Source of the DNA: Actinomadura atramentaria DSM 43919
Lineage (GTDB): Bacteria > Actinomycetota > Actinomycetes > Streptosporangiales > Streptosporangiaceae
Reading direction: 5' to 3'
NCBI RefSeq assembly: GCF_000381885.1
Contig: NZ_KB907210.1
Span: 124,001 to 188,000 of the forward strand
Length of the DNA stretch: 64,000 bases
The notes below the pieces were generated by a model. The model worked only from the letters and a program-made list of their open reading frames with translations, made no database searches and had not been told where the DNA came from. A program made the translations under genes and the position numbers. Position 1 is the first letter of the stretch. The number at the start of each line of letters is the position of its first letter. Positions 48,384 through 56,246 of the stretch are shown here, piece after piece.

Positions 48384-50108
48384 ATGAGCGACCCGGATCT
48401 GGCCGCCTGGCTGCGGGCGGACGAGGAGATCGTCACCGCCCGGCTCGACGCGCTCGCGCGCACCGCGCCCGACCGCCCGTTCTTCCACTACGGCGAGGAC
48501 GGCGTGACGCTCACCTACGGCGACTTCGGCCGCCGCACCGACGCCATCGCGGGCAACCTCGCCGCGCTCGGCGTCGCCAAGGGCGGCCGGGTCAGCGTGT
48601 TCTGCGTGAACCCGCTGGTCAGCGCGCTGGTGATGTTCGGGGCGTGGAAGGCCGGGGCGGTGTACTGCCCGGTCAACTTCGCCTACTCGGGGCGGCTGCT
48701 GACGTACCAGCTCGACGACACCGCGCCCGCGCTCGTCGTCACCGAGCCGGGGCTGCTGCCCGCGCTGAACGCCGTCGCCGGCGACCTCGCGGACCCGCCG
48801 GGCGTGGTCGTCTACGACCCGCCCGCGACCGCGCACGACCACGTGGCCTCGCGCGCGGACGTCGATGCGGCGTTCCGCGAGATCCCGTGGGCGGCGCTGA
48901 CGGCCGACGCGCCGCGCCCCGACGTCACGGTCGCGTTCGACGATCCCGCCAACGTGATCTACACGTCCGGGACGACGGGTCCCGCCAAGGGCGTCGTGCA
49001 GCCGTACCGGTGGCTCGCGCAGTACTCGTTCAACCTGCGGATGCCGGTCGGGCCGGACGACGTGATCTACAACGACCTGCCCATGTACCACGTCGGCGGG
49101 GCCATCGCCAACGTCGCGCGGGCCGTGTGGGCGGGCTGCGAGGTCGCGGTATGGAACCGGTTCAGCCCGACGGATTTCTGGCGGCGCGTCGCGTCCCGCA
49201 ACGTCACGACCGCGATCCTGCTGGACGTCATGATCCCGTGGCTGATGCAGGCCCCCGCGTCCCCCGACGACCGGCGCAACACGCTCAACAAGGTCCACAT
49301 GCAGCCGCTGCCGCTTCAGCACCACGAGGTCGCGCGGCGGTTCGGGATCGACTTCGTGACGGCCGGGTTCGGGCAGACCGAGTCCGGCGCACCGCTCGCC
49401 GTGGTGCTGGAGGAGACCGCGCCGGGCGAGGGGACGCCCACCGAGCTGTACCGGGGCCGGTCGCACGCGGAGATCCGCGAACTCAGCGCCCGCTTCGGCG
49501 TGCCGGTGTTGGATGGCGCGGACGTCACCCGCAAGGGCCTCATGGGCGCGCCGACCGCGTTCGTGGAGGCCGCCGTCCTCAACGACCGCGACGAGGAATG
49601 CGACGTCGAGGAACCCGGCCACCTCGCCCTGCGCCCGAAACTCCCCGCGCTTTTCCTGGACGAGTACCTGGGCAAGCCCGAGGCGACCGTGCGCGCGTTC
49701 CGCAATCTGTGGTTCCACACCGGCGACGCGGCCGTGCGCGGCGCGGACGGGATGTTCTATTTCGTGGACCGCCTCGGGGACCGGATGCGCGTACGCGGCG
49801 AGAACCTGTCGTCGTTCCAGGTCGAGGATCTGCTGAACCAGCATCCGGGAATCCGGTTCTGCGCGGTGTTCGCCGTGCGCGGCGCGGAGGGCGACGAGGA
49901 CGACGTCGTCGCCTACGTCGTCCCGGCCGAGTCCCTGACGGAGGACGAAGTGCGCGCGTTCGCCGCCGAGACGATGCCGAAGTACATGCGTCCGAAGCAC
50001 ATCCGCATCGTGGACGACATTCCGCGCACGCCGACGAACAAGGTGGAGAAGTACAAGCTCCGCGCGGAGATCCTGACCGAACTCGACGCGGCTAATCTGG
50101 ACCGATGA
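48384..50108 (+). CDS. acyl-CoA synthetase/CoA ligase, CaiC-like
   Basis: This 574-residue ANL-family enzyme has a VIYTSGTTGPAKGVVQPYRW phosphate-binding loop (A3), AGFGQTESGAP (A5), WFHTGDAAV (A7), DRMRVRGENLSSFQVED (A8) and the C-terminal catalytic Lys in PRTPTNKVEKYKL (A10). Closest in pattern to crotonobetaine/carnitine-CoA ligases (CaiC). It would activate a carboxylic acid as AMP and then CoA ester, feeding the carboxylase encoded upstream. GAGAGGAGA precedes ATG 48384; the stop overlaps the TetR start. Confidence 0.9.
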   Translation: MSDPDLAAWLRADEEIVTARLDALARTAPDRPFFHYGEDGVTLTYGDFGRRTDAIAGNLAALGVAKGGRVSVFCVNPLVSALVMFGAWKAGAVYCPVNFAYSGRLLTYQLDDTAPALVVTEPGLLPALNAVAGDLADPPGVVVYDPPATAHDHVASRADVDAAFREIPWAALTADAPRPDVTVAFDDPANVIYTSGTTGPAKGVVQPYRWLAQYSFNLRMPVGPDDVIYNDLPMYHVGGAIANVARAVWAGCEVAVWNRFSPTDFWRRVASRNVTTAILLDVMIPWLMQAPASPDDRRNTLNKVHMQPLPLQHHEVARRFGIDFVTAGFGQTESGAPLAVVLEETAPGEGTPTELYRGRSHAEIRELSARFGVPVLDGADVTRKGLMGAPTAFVEAAVLNDRDEECDVEEPGHLALRPKLPALFLDEYLGKPEATVRAFRNLWFHTGDAAVRGADGMFYFVDRLGDRMRVRGENLSSFQVEDLLNQHPGIRFCAVFAVRGAEGDEDDVVAYVVPAESLTEDEVRAFAAETMPKYMRPKHIRIVDDIPRTPTNKVEKYKLRAEILTELDAANLDR

Positions 50109-50725
50109 CGCAGCCGAAGGCCCCGTGGGCGGCCCGCACCGCGCGCGCGGGCCGCGACCACGAGACGCGCACGCTGCTGCTGGAATGCGCCGAGCGCGTC
50201 TTCGCGCGCCTCGGCTACGCGCGCGCGACGATCGCCGACATCACCGCCGAGGCGAAGGTCGCCCGCGCGACGTTCTACGTCTACTTCGCCTCGAAGGAAA
50301 ACGTTTTCCGGGCCGTGGCCGCCCGCGTCCGCGACGCGTTCCTGGCCGCCCACGACTTCCCGGGCGTCGAGGACCCGTACACCCTCGCCCGCGATTCCAT
50401 AGCGGCGTTCTTGACGGCCCACGCCCGGCACCACCAGCTCATGACGGTCATCGAACACCAGGCGTTGGCGGACCCGGAGATCGCCCAGACCTGGACCGAA
50501 ATCCGCGAACGCCCCCTACGCCGCACGACGCGCTACGTGGAACGCCTCACCGCCCAGGGAAAAGCCGACCCGGCCGCCCCGCCCCGCTCCATAGCGGAGG
50601 CGGCCTACGGCATGATCGTCCAGTTCGCCCGCATCATCGACGCCGACCCCACGGCATTCGACGCGGCCGTCAATGACGTCACGGCGATGTACCTGCGCCT
50701 CCTGTCCCCCCGCAACACCACCTGA
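50105..50725 (+). CDS. TetR-family transcriptional regulator
   Basis: This 206-residue protein has an N-terminal TetR HTH (TLLLECAERVFARLGYARATIADITAEAKVARATFYVYFASKENVFRAV) and a helical ligand domain. ATG overlaps the ligase stop (ATGA), so it is autoregulated with its operon if it binds the palindrome at 45095-45118. The ligand is likely an acyl-CoA or the free acid used by the operon; this is inference. A hairpin follows its stop. Confidence 0.92.
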   Translation: MTQPKAPWAARTARAGRDHETRTLLLECAERVFARLGYARATIADITAEAKVARATFYVYFASKENVFRAVAARVRDAFLAAHDFPGVEDPYTLARDSIAAFLTAHARHHQLMTVIEHQALADPEIAQTWTEIRERPLRRTTRYVERLTAQGKADPAAPPRSIAEAAYGMIVQFARIIDADPTAFDAAVNDVTAMYLRLLSPRNTT

Positions 50726-50752
50726 CCCACCCCGCCACGCTTGACGTGGGTC
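50724..50752 (+). terminator. hairpin after the TetR gene
   Basis: GACCCAC (50724-50730) overlaps the TGA stop and pairs with GTGGGTC (50746-50752) across a 15-base loop. It lies between the convergent TetR and Nudix genes. Confidence 0.45.
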
Positions 50753-50771
50753 TTCGGGACCTCGCGTCGCC

Positions 50772-51131
50772 TCAGCCGTCCCAGCCGAACTCGTCGTAGC
50801 GCCCGGTGAGCGCCATCGCCCGCCCGACGAAGTCCAGGACGTCGCCGGGCAGGTTCTTCGGGTCGGCCCAGACGAGTTCCGTGCATTTGTGCGGTTCCCG
50901 GATCGTCGGCTCCCCCGACCAGCGGTCGGCGGCGAAGAAGAAGTCGACCCGCGGCTCCTGGCTCTGCCGGAACATGACGCCGTCGGCCTTCAGCGCGTCG
51001 GCCGCGATCCGCACGCCGATCTCCTCGGCGGCCTCCCGGACGACGCACTGCGTCGGCGTCTCGCCCCGGTCGACGTGCCCGGCCGGAAACGCCAGCAGCC
51101 CGTCGCCGTACCCGCTCCCCGCACGCCGCAT
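50772..51131 (-). CDS. NUDIX hydrolase (N terminus possibly frameshifted)
   Basis: This 119-residue frame from ATG 51131 has a Nudix box in GHVDRGETPTQCVVREAAEEIG (GX5EX7REUXEEXG), with GLLAFPAGHVD before it. Family members normally have a first strand reading PVAAHVLLTDERGRVLLMRR; that sequence is present immediately upstream in the same frame, but no start codon serves it. A GTG at 51231 with a GGAAGGAA site opens a different frame (MTRTPAYMLDTAHDR), so one base change near 51190 would give a full protein of about 152 residues. Substrate unknown. Confidence 0.75.
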   Translation of the reverse strand: MRRAGSGYGDGLLAFPAGHVDRGETPTQCVVREAAEEIGVRIAADALKADGVMFRQSQEPRVDFFFAADRWSGEPTIREPHKCTELVWADPKNLPGDVLDFVGRAMALTGRYDEFGWDG

Positions 51132-51278
51132 GAGCAGGACGCGTCCTCGCTCGTCGGTGAGCAGGACGTGCGCGGCGACGGGGTAGCCGGTCGTGCGCGG
51201 TGTCCAGCATGTAGGCGGGCGTGCGGGTCACGATGTCGGTTCCTTCCGCTGGCGGCTCACCGGGAGCGCCGCGCGCGG

Positions 51279-51467
51279 TCAGTGCCCGTTCAGGGAGCCG
51301 TGTTTGATGTGGGTCAGGAGGCGGGCGAGCTGGGTGCGGCGGAGGGTGAGGTGGCCGAGGGCGGGGTCCTTGGAGTCGCGGACGCCCACGGCGCCGGACA
51401 GGTCGCCCAGCTCCACGCAGTTACCGCCTGAGCTGTTGCTGTGGGAAGCCTTGCGCCACTGGATCAT
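51279..51467 (-). CDS. DUF397 family protein (first of pair)
   Basis: This 62-residue protein has the DUF397 pattern: IQWRKASHSNSSGGNCVEL, VGVRDSKDPALGHLTL and RTQLARLL. DUF397 genes accompany XRE-DUF5753 regulators in actinomycetes and may act as antagonists or partners. ATG 51467 follows AAGGAGAC. It is 41% or more similar by eye to the second copy at 51605. It is separated from that copy by a hairpin and possibly has its own promoter. Confidence 0.9.
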   Translation of the reverse strand: MIQWRKASHSNSSGGNCVELGDLSGAVGVRDSKDPALGHLTLRRTQLARLLTHIKHGSLNGH

Positions 51468-51547
51468 CGCGCCGTCTCCTTGCTCGCTCGCCGGGGTCGG
51501 GTCAAGCCGCCTAACGAAGTGCCCGGGGGGTTTGGCGGGCAAACGGA

Positions 51548-51578
51548 ACGGGACCGGTGGAACGTTCACCGGTCCCGT
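51548..51578 (-). terminator. terminator after the DUF397/XRE operon
   Basis: ACGGGACCGGTG (51548-51559), loop GAACGTT, CACCGGTCCCGT (51567-51578): a perfect 12-bp stem 26 bp downstream of the second DUF397 gene. Confidence 0.7.
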
Positions 51579-51604
51579 GGGGCGGAGACTGCAACGACCA
51601 GCCG

Positions 51605-51799
51605 CTAGGCCCGGGGGCCGTCCAGCTCGCCGCGCTTGACGTGGGTCAGGAGCGCTCCAAGCTGCTCGCGGTGCAGAGTGACGTGGCCAAGGGCGGGGTT
51701 CTTGGAGTCACGCACACCCACAGCGGATGCGAGCGCGGCAAGCTCTACGCAGGCACCACCAGACGTGTTGCTGCGAGAAGCCTTGCGCCACTGAATCAT
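51605..51799 (-). CDS. DUF397 family protein (second of pair)
   Basis: This 64-residue paralogue of the preceding gene has IQWRKASRSNTSGGACVEL, VGVRDSKNPALGHVTL and REQLGALLTHVKRGEL. Its ATG overlaps the stop of the XRE-DUF5753 gene upstream (ATGA), so it is co-translated with that regulator. Confidence 0.92.
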   Translation of the reverse strand: MIQWRKASRSNTSGGACVELAALASAVGVRDSKNPALGHVTLHREQLGALLTHVKRGELDGPRA

Positions 51800-52602
51800 T
51801 TGAAACTCTCCATCGCTCGGCGGATTAGGGTCCGGGACACGTCGACTGGTGCGGCGATGTCGGACAGCCGGTCGTAGCGTACTGCGAACGACTGAGCCCC
51901 TGTCGGGCTGAGGACCAGTCGGCCACGCTCAGCGGCGTCCTCGAAGGCGATGTCCTTGTCCTCGACCGTGAGCAGATGGAATGGGCCGTCCAGCCCGACG
52001 TGCCCGCGCTTGCCCCGCTCGATGACCCGGATGCTGATGTCCGGCCTCTCGGAAAGCTCCAGAAGATGGGCGAGCTGCCCGCGCATGACCTCGTCCGAAC
52101 CCAACGGTTCTTCCAGGATGAACCAGTTGAGGATGGCCGAGAAGCGGGCCGGGTTCGGCTTGTCGAACACGGCGGTCTGCCGCTTGAGCCGAGTCTCGAC
52201 GGCTTTCTCAACGCCCGTCATGAGCCCGATGGACAGGGCCGCGCGCGCGTAGTCGGGCGTTTGGAGCAGTCCGGGGACGAGCGCAAGTTCCCAGACTCGG
52301 AACCGCGAGGCGAGGCGTTCGTACGCGGCGAGGCCCTCGAACCACTGATTGTCGTCGCCCTCTTGGGCGAAACGAACGAGACGGACAAACCGCCCATCTG
52401 TGTCCCAATGCTCGTCGAGCTTCTCGGCGATCTCTTCCGAGAGGTGCAAGCCTCCGCTTTGAATCCGGGAAACAGTGGAACGGTCGACCTGGATCGAGGC
52501 GGCGAGATGCATGCCCTTTTCGCCGTGCTGCTCCCGGTATCTGACCACCTCAGTCGCGATGAAGTGCCAGAAGTTACGGTCCGGGTCGAGGGGAGCACTC
52601 AT
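51796..52602 (-). CDS. XRE-family HTH regulator with DUF5753 domain
   Basis: This 268-residue protein has an N-terminal HTH (LAASIQVDRSTVSRIQSGGLHLSEEIAEKLDE, about 25-60) and a DUF5753 C-terminal domain (YERLASRFRVWELALVPGLLQTPDYARAAL, FDKPNPARFSAILNWFILEE, FHLLTVEDKDIAFEDAAERG). DUF5753/DUF397 sets form a small regulatory pair in many streptomycete and actinomadura genomes; several influence development. ATG 52602 is chosen; GTG 52608 is an alternative. It is divergent from the small protein at 52714. Confidence 0.9.
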   Translation of the reverse strand: MSAPLDPDRNFWHFIATEVVRYREQHGEKGMHLAASIQVDRSTVSRIQSGGLHLSEEIAEKLDEHWDTDGRFVRLVRFAQEGDDNQWFEGLAAYERLASRFRVWELALVPGLLQTPDYARAALSIGLMTGVEKAVETRLKRQTAVFDKPNPARFSAILNWFILEEPLGSDEVMRGQLAHLLELSERPDISIRVIERGKRGHVGLDGPFHLLTVEDKDIAFEDAAERGRLVLSPTGAQSFAVRYDRLSDIAAPVDVSRTLIRRAMESFK

Positions 52603-52713
52603 GGTCACTCTCCGTGTCGATGTTTCGATCTTCGGGGGGAACGTAGCGACCGTAGCCCGCCGCCATTCACAGTGGAACCCCTCGCACGAAGAAAACTCGC
52701 TGGAGCGTGGAGA

Positions 52714-53112
52714 ATGGGCAATCACGAGCGAAAGATCAACAACAACCCGGTACGTCCGAGTTCGGAGCCATTTAAGGGCTTCTATCGGGCCACCCCGAAG
52801 ACGAGTCCGGAAGAACTCAATCCCGCACTCCTGCACCGGGAGCGCTTCGCCTTCCTATCCCGGCTGCACGAAGCGCTGGGAAGCTTCCCCAACATCACGA
52901 GCGGCATCACGCACGTCAACACCTACCCGGTGCTCCACGTCTTCCGTGTCGGCACGATCGCCCATTCCCGCCGCGTCGTCGTGATCTACCGCGACGGCGA
53001 CTGGTGGTTCTCCTGGAACGACGGCGGCGTCCCCGCCGCCCACACCGCCGAGGCCGCCCACCAGATCGCCACCACGGTCCTCGCCCAGGGCGACATCGAC
53101 CCCACCCCCTGA
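52714..53112 (+). CDS. hypothetical protein, DUF5753-neighbour type
   Basis: This 132-residue protein has no hydrophobic segment and no recognised motif. It has a basic N terminus (MGNHERKINNNPVRPSSEPF), a central block with HEALGSFPNITSGITHVNTY and a C-terminal block RVVVIYRDGDWWFSWNDGG followed by a helical AEAAHQIATTVL. It is divergent from the XRE-DUF5753 gene, with 111 bp containing a doubled CGTAGC word (52642-52656), so it is probably part of the same regulatory unit. Function unknown. Confidence 0.7.
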   Translation: MGNHERKINNNPVRPSSEPFKGFYRATPKTSPEELNPALLHRERFAFLSRLHEALGSFPNITSGITHVNTYPVLHVFRVGTIAHSRRVVVIYRDGDWWFSWNDGGVPAAHTAEAAHQIATTVLAQGDIDPTP

Positions 53113-53661
53113 AACCACCCGCACCACAACGGCTACTGCGGCCACCGCGCGAGCGGGCTGACCCCACTCGGTCTGGAACCGCGCCCGTGGCTGGCGTGGG
53201 CAGCGGTCCCCGCGTGCGGGATGCGGCGGGTACTGCGGTGCGTGTTGCGGTCGCACGCGACCACAACCACCCACGCCCACCCGACGACCGCACCAACCAC
53301 GCCCAGCGCACCCGACCACCACGACCGCACCACGACCACCCGACGCCCACCACACAACCGCCCGCCGACCACCCGACGCCCACCCGACGTCCACCTCGAC
53401 CACCGCACGACCACCGCGACGCCCGCACCACAACACGTACTGCGATGCGGTTGCGGTCGCACCCGACCACACGACTGCAACCCGACCGCCACGACCACCC
53501 GCCACACGACCGCCCGCCCGCCGACCACCCTCTAATCGCCTGCTGATCGCCCCACGACCGCACGCCTACCGCCGACGTCCGCTCCGACCACCGCCCGACC
53601 GCCCGCGCCCGCACGTCGATCGCCGGGCGCCCGCCACCCGACCCACCGGCAGGAGGACCCC
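53113..53661. repeat. C/A-rich repeat tract without genes
   Basis: A 549-bp stretch with a strand bias, mainly C and A on the plus strand from about 53260 to 53560. A 19-bp direct repeat (CGACCACCCGACGCCCACC) occurs at 53333-53351 and 53366-53384. CACCACAAC...TACTGCG blocks recur at 53121, 53231 (partly) and 53425, and TACTGCGGTGCGTGTTGCGG at 53231 recurs, slightly changed, at 53438. It reads open on both strands but with protein-unlike composition. No convincing promoter or RNA was identified. Confidence 0.55.
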
Positions 53662-54288
53662 GTGCCCCACGGCCCCTACACCATCAAGATCAGCCGAACC
53701 GTCGTCCACATCGCGGGCCTCGGCCCCGGCACCGCCGCCCAGCGCGAACTCTCCAACTGCCGCGGCCTCGCCCGCGTCTACGACCGCTGCGAGACCGCGG
53801 GCGTCTTCACCGACCTCCCCACCGCCCGCACCGCCGCCGCCCGCGTCGCCAAGGGCAAGCACCTCAAGGTCTGCACCATCTGCGGCACCACTGCCGATTC
53901 CCACCCCGCCAACACCCTCGCGTCCCCGCCCACACCCCGCACCGCACGCTCGACCACCCTTGCACCGCGCACCGCGCCCCCCACGGCGCCGCGCACCGCA
54001 CCCGCACCGCGCATGCCGTCCCCCACCACGCCGCGCGGCCTCTCCCCCGCACCACGCGCCACGTCACCCACTCCACCCCGCGCCACGTCACCCGCCGCAA
54101 CCCGCACCGCAGCGTCCACCGCACCCGGCGCCACACCGCCCACCACCCCGACCCCCGCGATCCGCACCGCAGTACCCACCGCGCCCAGCGCCACGCCGCC
54201 CACCGCGCCACGCACCGCGCACCCCGCCGCGCCCCCCACCGCAGTGCCCGACCCGGCCCGCGCCGCGACCGGCACCGCCCGCCCCTGA
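53662..54288 (+). CDS. hypothetical protein with Cys-containing N domain and Thr/Pro/Ala-rich tail
   Basis: In this 208-residue protein, residues about 1-85 form a compact block (YTIKISRTVVHIAGLGPGTA, RGLARVYDRCETAGVFTDLP, VAKGKHLKVCTICGTT) with four Cys, including a C-x2-C pair, possibly binding zinc. The remaining 120 residues are Thr/Pro/Ala repeats with almost no charged residues. Such tails suggest a wall or surface linker, but there is no signal peptide, membrane segment or sorting motif. GTG 53662 follows a perfect AGGAGGACC site. Function unknown. Confidence 0.65.
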   Translation: MPHGPYTIKISRTVVHIAGLGPGTAAQRELSNCRGLARVYDRCETAGVFTDLPTARTAAARVAKGKHLKVCTICGTTADSHPANTLASPPTPRTARSTTLAPRTAPPTAPRTAPAPRMPSPTTPRGLSPAPRATSPTPPRATSPAATRTAASTAPGATPPTTPTPAIRTAVPTAPSATPPTAPRTAHPAAPPTAVPDPARAATGTARP

Positions 54289-54408
54289 CCACCGTCCCCT
54301 TCGGGCGGCACCGGCCGCGCGCCGACCGGCGCAGCCGATCCCGGCGACCCCACCGGCCCGCCGCCCGAAGGCCGCGCGGACCGGCTCCCCCAGCGGCCCG
54401 CGCGCACC

Positions 54409-54448
54409 ACGGCCCCCGGACACGCGGAGGGGAGTGCCCGGGGGCCGT
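54409..54448. terminator. hairpin between convergent genes (first)
   Basis: ACGGCCCCCGG (54409-54419) pairs with CCGGGGGCCGT (54438-54448), a perfect 11-bp stem with an 18-base loop. Confidence 0.65.
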
Positions 54449-54454
54449 CCGCGC

Positions 54455-54491
54455 ACCGGGTGCGGGTCGTCCGCGACGACCCGCACCCGGT
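54455..54491. terminator. 17-bp perfect hairpin between convergent genes (second)
   Basis: Left arm 54455-54471 (ACCGGGTGCGGGTCGTC), loop CGC, right arm 54475-54491, exact complement of the left: the longest perfect stem seen in the window. With the hairpin just before it, it insulates the genes ending at 54288 and 54507. Confidence 0.75.
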
Positions 54492-54506
54492 TCCCGTCCG
54501 CCGAAC

Positions 54507-55526
54507 TCAGCGCCGGACGGCGGGGGCGCGGTCCGCGACGCGGACGCTCAACTGCGCCGTCGAGGCGACGACCGTCCCCACCGGAGTCCCAGCGCGCGCC
54601 GCATCGATGACGACACTGCGCTGTCCGAGATACGCGTACGTCTCCGCGTCGAAGATGTACTCGTCCCGCTGTCCGAGCCCCGGATCGTCCAGGGACACCG
54701 CGACGCCCGTCCGACCCGCCGCGTCCACGGCCCGCCCCACGGTCCGCACTCCGGGAACGGCCGCCGCCGCCCGGAACAGCGCCCGGCGCTGCGCGACCGG
54801 CATGTACGCCTCGGTGAGCATCCCGCCGATGTTCTGCCACGCCTGCGCGTCGGCGGCGGGCCCCGTCCCGAGATGCGCGTACAGGTGCTCGTACATCTTC
54901 GCCGGGTCGGTCGGCAGACGGCTCAGATGCGCGTAGTCGTTGCGCAGCCATTCCGCGGTCCGGTCGAAATCGGCGGCCTTCGACGGGCCGCTGTGCCCGA
55001 CCTCCCGGTAAGCCTCCGGCGGGATCTTCTCCCCGGGATAGGGCTTGGGCGGCAGCACGTCCGATTCCAGGACGGCGTGCGTCGAATCCCCTTCGACGGG
55101 CATCCAGATCGTGCGCCGCTCGGACGACAGATAGCGCCCGTGACCCTTTTCCGTGTTGCTCTCGACCGGGTTCATGGTCATCGACCGGTAGACGAGGAAC
55201 TGGCCCGGCCTCGGGTGCAGCTCCGGCGTCCGGCCCGCCGCGTCCGCCGCGCGCTGCAGCAGCTCGACGTGCGCGACCGGCATCGTGTGGACGACCGCCG
55301 GACGCTCCGGCCCGGTGTCCACCGCGAGCAGGCCCGCCGCGACGGCTGCCGCCGCGAGCCCGGCCGTCGCGGCGGCGGCGAGCCGGAACCGGCCCGTCCG
55401 CCGCGTCCGGCCGGGCGACGGGTCGAGCATCGCGGCCCGCAACCGCTGCTCCTCGCGGCGCAACTCCGTCATCTCGGGCCGCGGAACCTCGGCGCGGAAC
55501 CGCTCGAGCCGGGTCATCTCATTCAT
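54507..55526 (-). CDS. CU044_5270-family protein
   Basis: In this 339-residue protein, after a polar N terminus of about 35 residues comes a membrane segment (RLAAAATAGLAAAAVAAGLLAV) and an outside domain with TPELHPRPGQFLVYRSM and AVPGVRTVGRAVDAAGRTGVAVSL. This set is typical of the CU044_5270 family, usually encoded right after an ECF sigma factor, as here; it is probably an anti-sigma or sensing partner. ATG 55526 overlaps the sigma gene by 8 bp. Confidence 0.85.
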   Translation of the reverse strand: MNEMTRLERFRAEVPRPEMTELRREEQRLRAAMLDPSPGRTRRTGRFRLAAAATAGLAAAAVAAGLLAVDTGPERPAVVHTMPVAHVELLQRAADAAGRTPELHPRPGQFLVYRSMTMNPVESNTEKGHGRYLSSERRTIWMPVEGDSTHAVLESDVLPPKPYPGEKIPPEAYREVGHSGPSKAADFDRTAEWLRNDYAHLSRLPTDPAKMYEHLYAHLGTGPAADAQAWQNIGGMLTEAYMPVAQRRALFRAAAAVPGVRTVGRAVDAAGRTGVAVSLDDPGLGQRDEYIFDAETYAYLGQRSVVIDAARAGTPVGTVVASTAQLSVRVADRAPAVRR

Positions 55527-56118
55527 GGACGGGCTCCTCACTGACAGCGGACCTGACGTCCGTCCCGCCGAGTTCGCGGCGCAACTGCGCGCGCGCCCGG
55601 TTGATCCGCGACCGCACCGTTCCGACGCGGACGCCCAGCGCGTCCGCCACCTCCGGATAACTCAGCCCCTCCCACGCGAACAGCAGCAGCGCGTCGCGCC
55701 GCCCCTTCGGCATCGCCGCCAGCGCCGCCGCCAGCCGCGGGCCGGACGCCTCGGCGGTGACCCGGTCGTCGCTGCGGTCGGCGAACGCGGCCGTCACCGG
55801 GTCGACGCCCGTCCGGCGCAGGGCGCGCAGGTGCCGCACCTCGGTCCGGACGTGCCGCCCCATGAGATTGGTGGCGATGCCGTACAACCACGGCCGCGCG
55901 CTCGGTCGCGACGCGTCGTACTTCTCGCGCTGGCGGAACGCCGTCAGGAACGTCTCGGCGACGACGTCCTCGGCGGCGTCCGCACCGAGCCTCCTGGTGA
56001 CATAGCGCTTGATGTCGGGCGCGTGCCTGCGGAAGACCTCCGCGAACGCCTCGGGGTCCTGCCGGGATCTTCGGATGAAAGAAGCGTCGTCGGGCTCGGC
56101 CCGGCTCGGCTCGCTCAT
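55519..56118 (-). CDS. ECF sigma factor
   Basis: This 199-residue protein has region 2 (EAFAEVFRRHAPDIKRYVTRRLGADAAEDVVAETFLTAFRQREKYD) and region 4 (MPKGRRDALLLFAWEGLSYPEVADALGVRVGTVRSRINRARAQL), without region 3. It is the regulatory head of the pair with the CU044_5270 gene. The target promoter set cannot be predicted from this window. The 108-bp upstream gap contains a GGGAACC word at 56177-56183 (minus strand), a possible ECF -35 element. Confidence 0.92.
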   Translation of the reverse strand: MSEPSRAEPDDASFIRRSRQDPEAFAEVFRRHAPDIKRYVTRRLGADAAEDVVAETFLTAFRQREKYDASRPSARPWLYGIATNLMGRHVRTEVRHLRALRRTGVDPVTAAFADRSDDRVTAEASGPRLAAALAAMPKGRRDALLLFAWEGLSYPEVADALGVRVGTVRSRINRARAQLRRELGGTDVRSAVSEEPVHE

Positions 56119-56204
56119 GTGGGGGCCTTTCGGCTCTGGATCGGGACGCCCGTTGTTGCCCGCCCGACGCCGATCGGTTCCCAGGCTGCCGCAGACCGGT
56201 CGTG

Positions 56205-56246
56205 CTCGTGACTCAGTACTCGTACCTCAGTGCTCGTACCTCAGTG
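56205..56246. repeat. three 14-bp tandem repeats at the end of a gene
   Basis: CTCGTACCTCAGTG occurs exactly at 56219-56232 and 56233-56246, with a weaker copy (11 of 14) at 56205-56218. The first exact unit contains the stop codon of the minus-strand gene at 56227. As the unit is not a multiple of three, the duplication shifts the frame and probably created this stop. Confidence 0.7.

Noticed and set aside
53113..53661. Coding region on either strand of the C/A-rich tract
   Set aside because: Frames are open but their codon use is unlike neighbours and no start with a ribosome site gives a recognisable protein.
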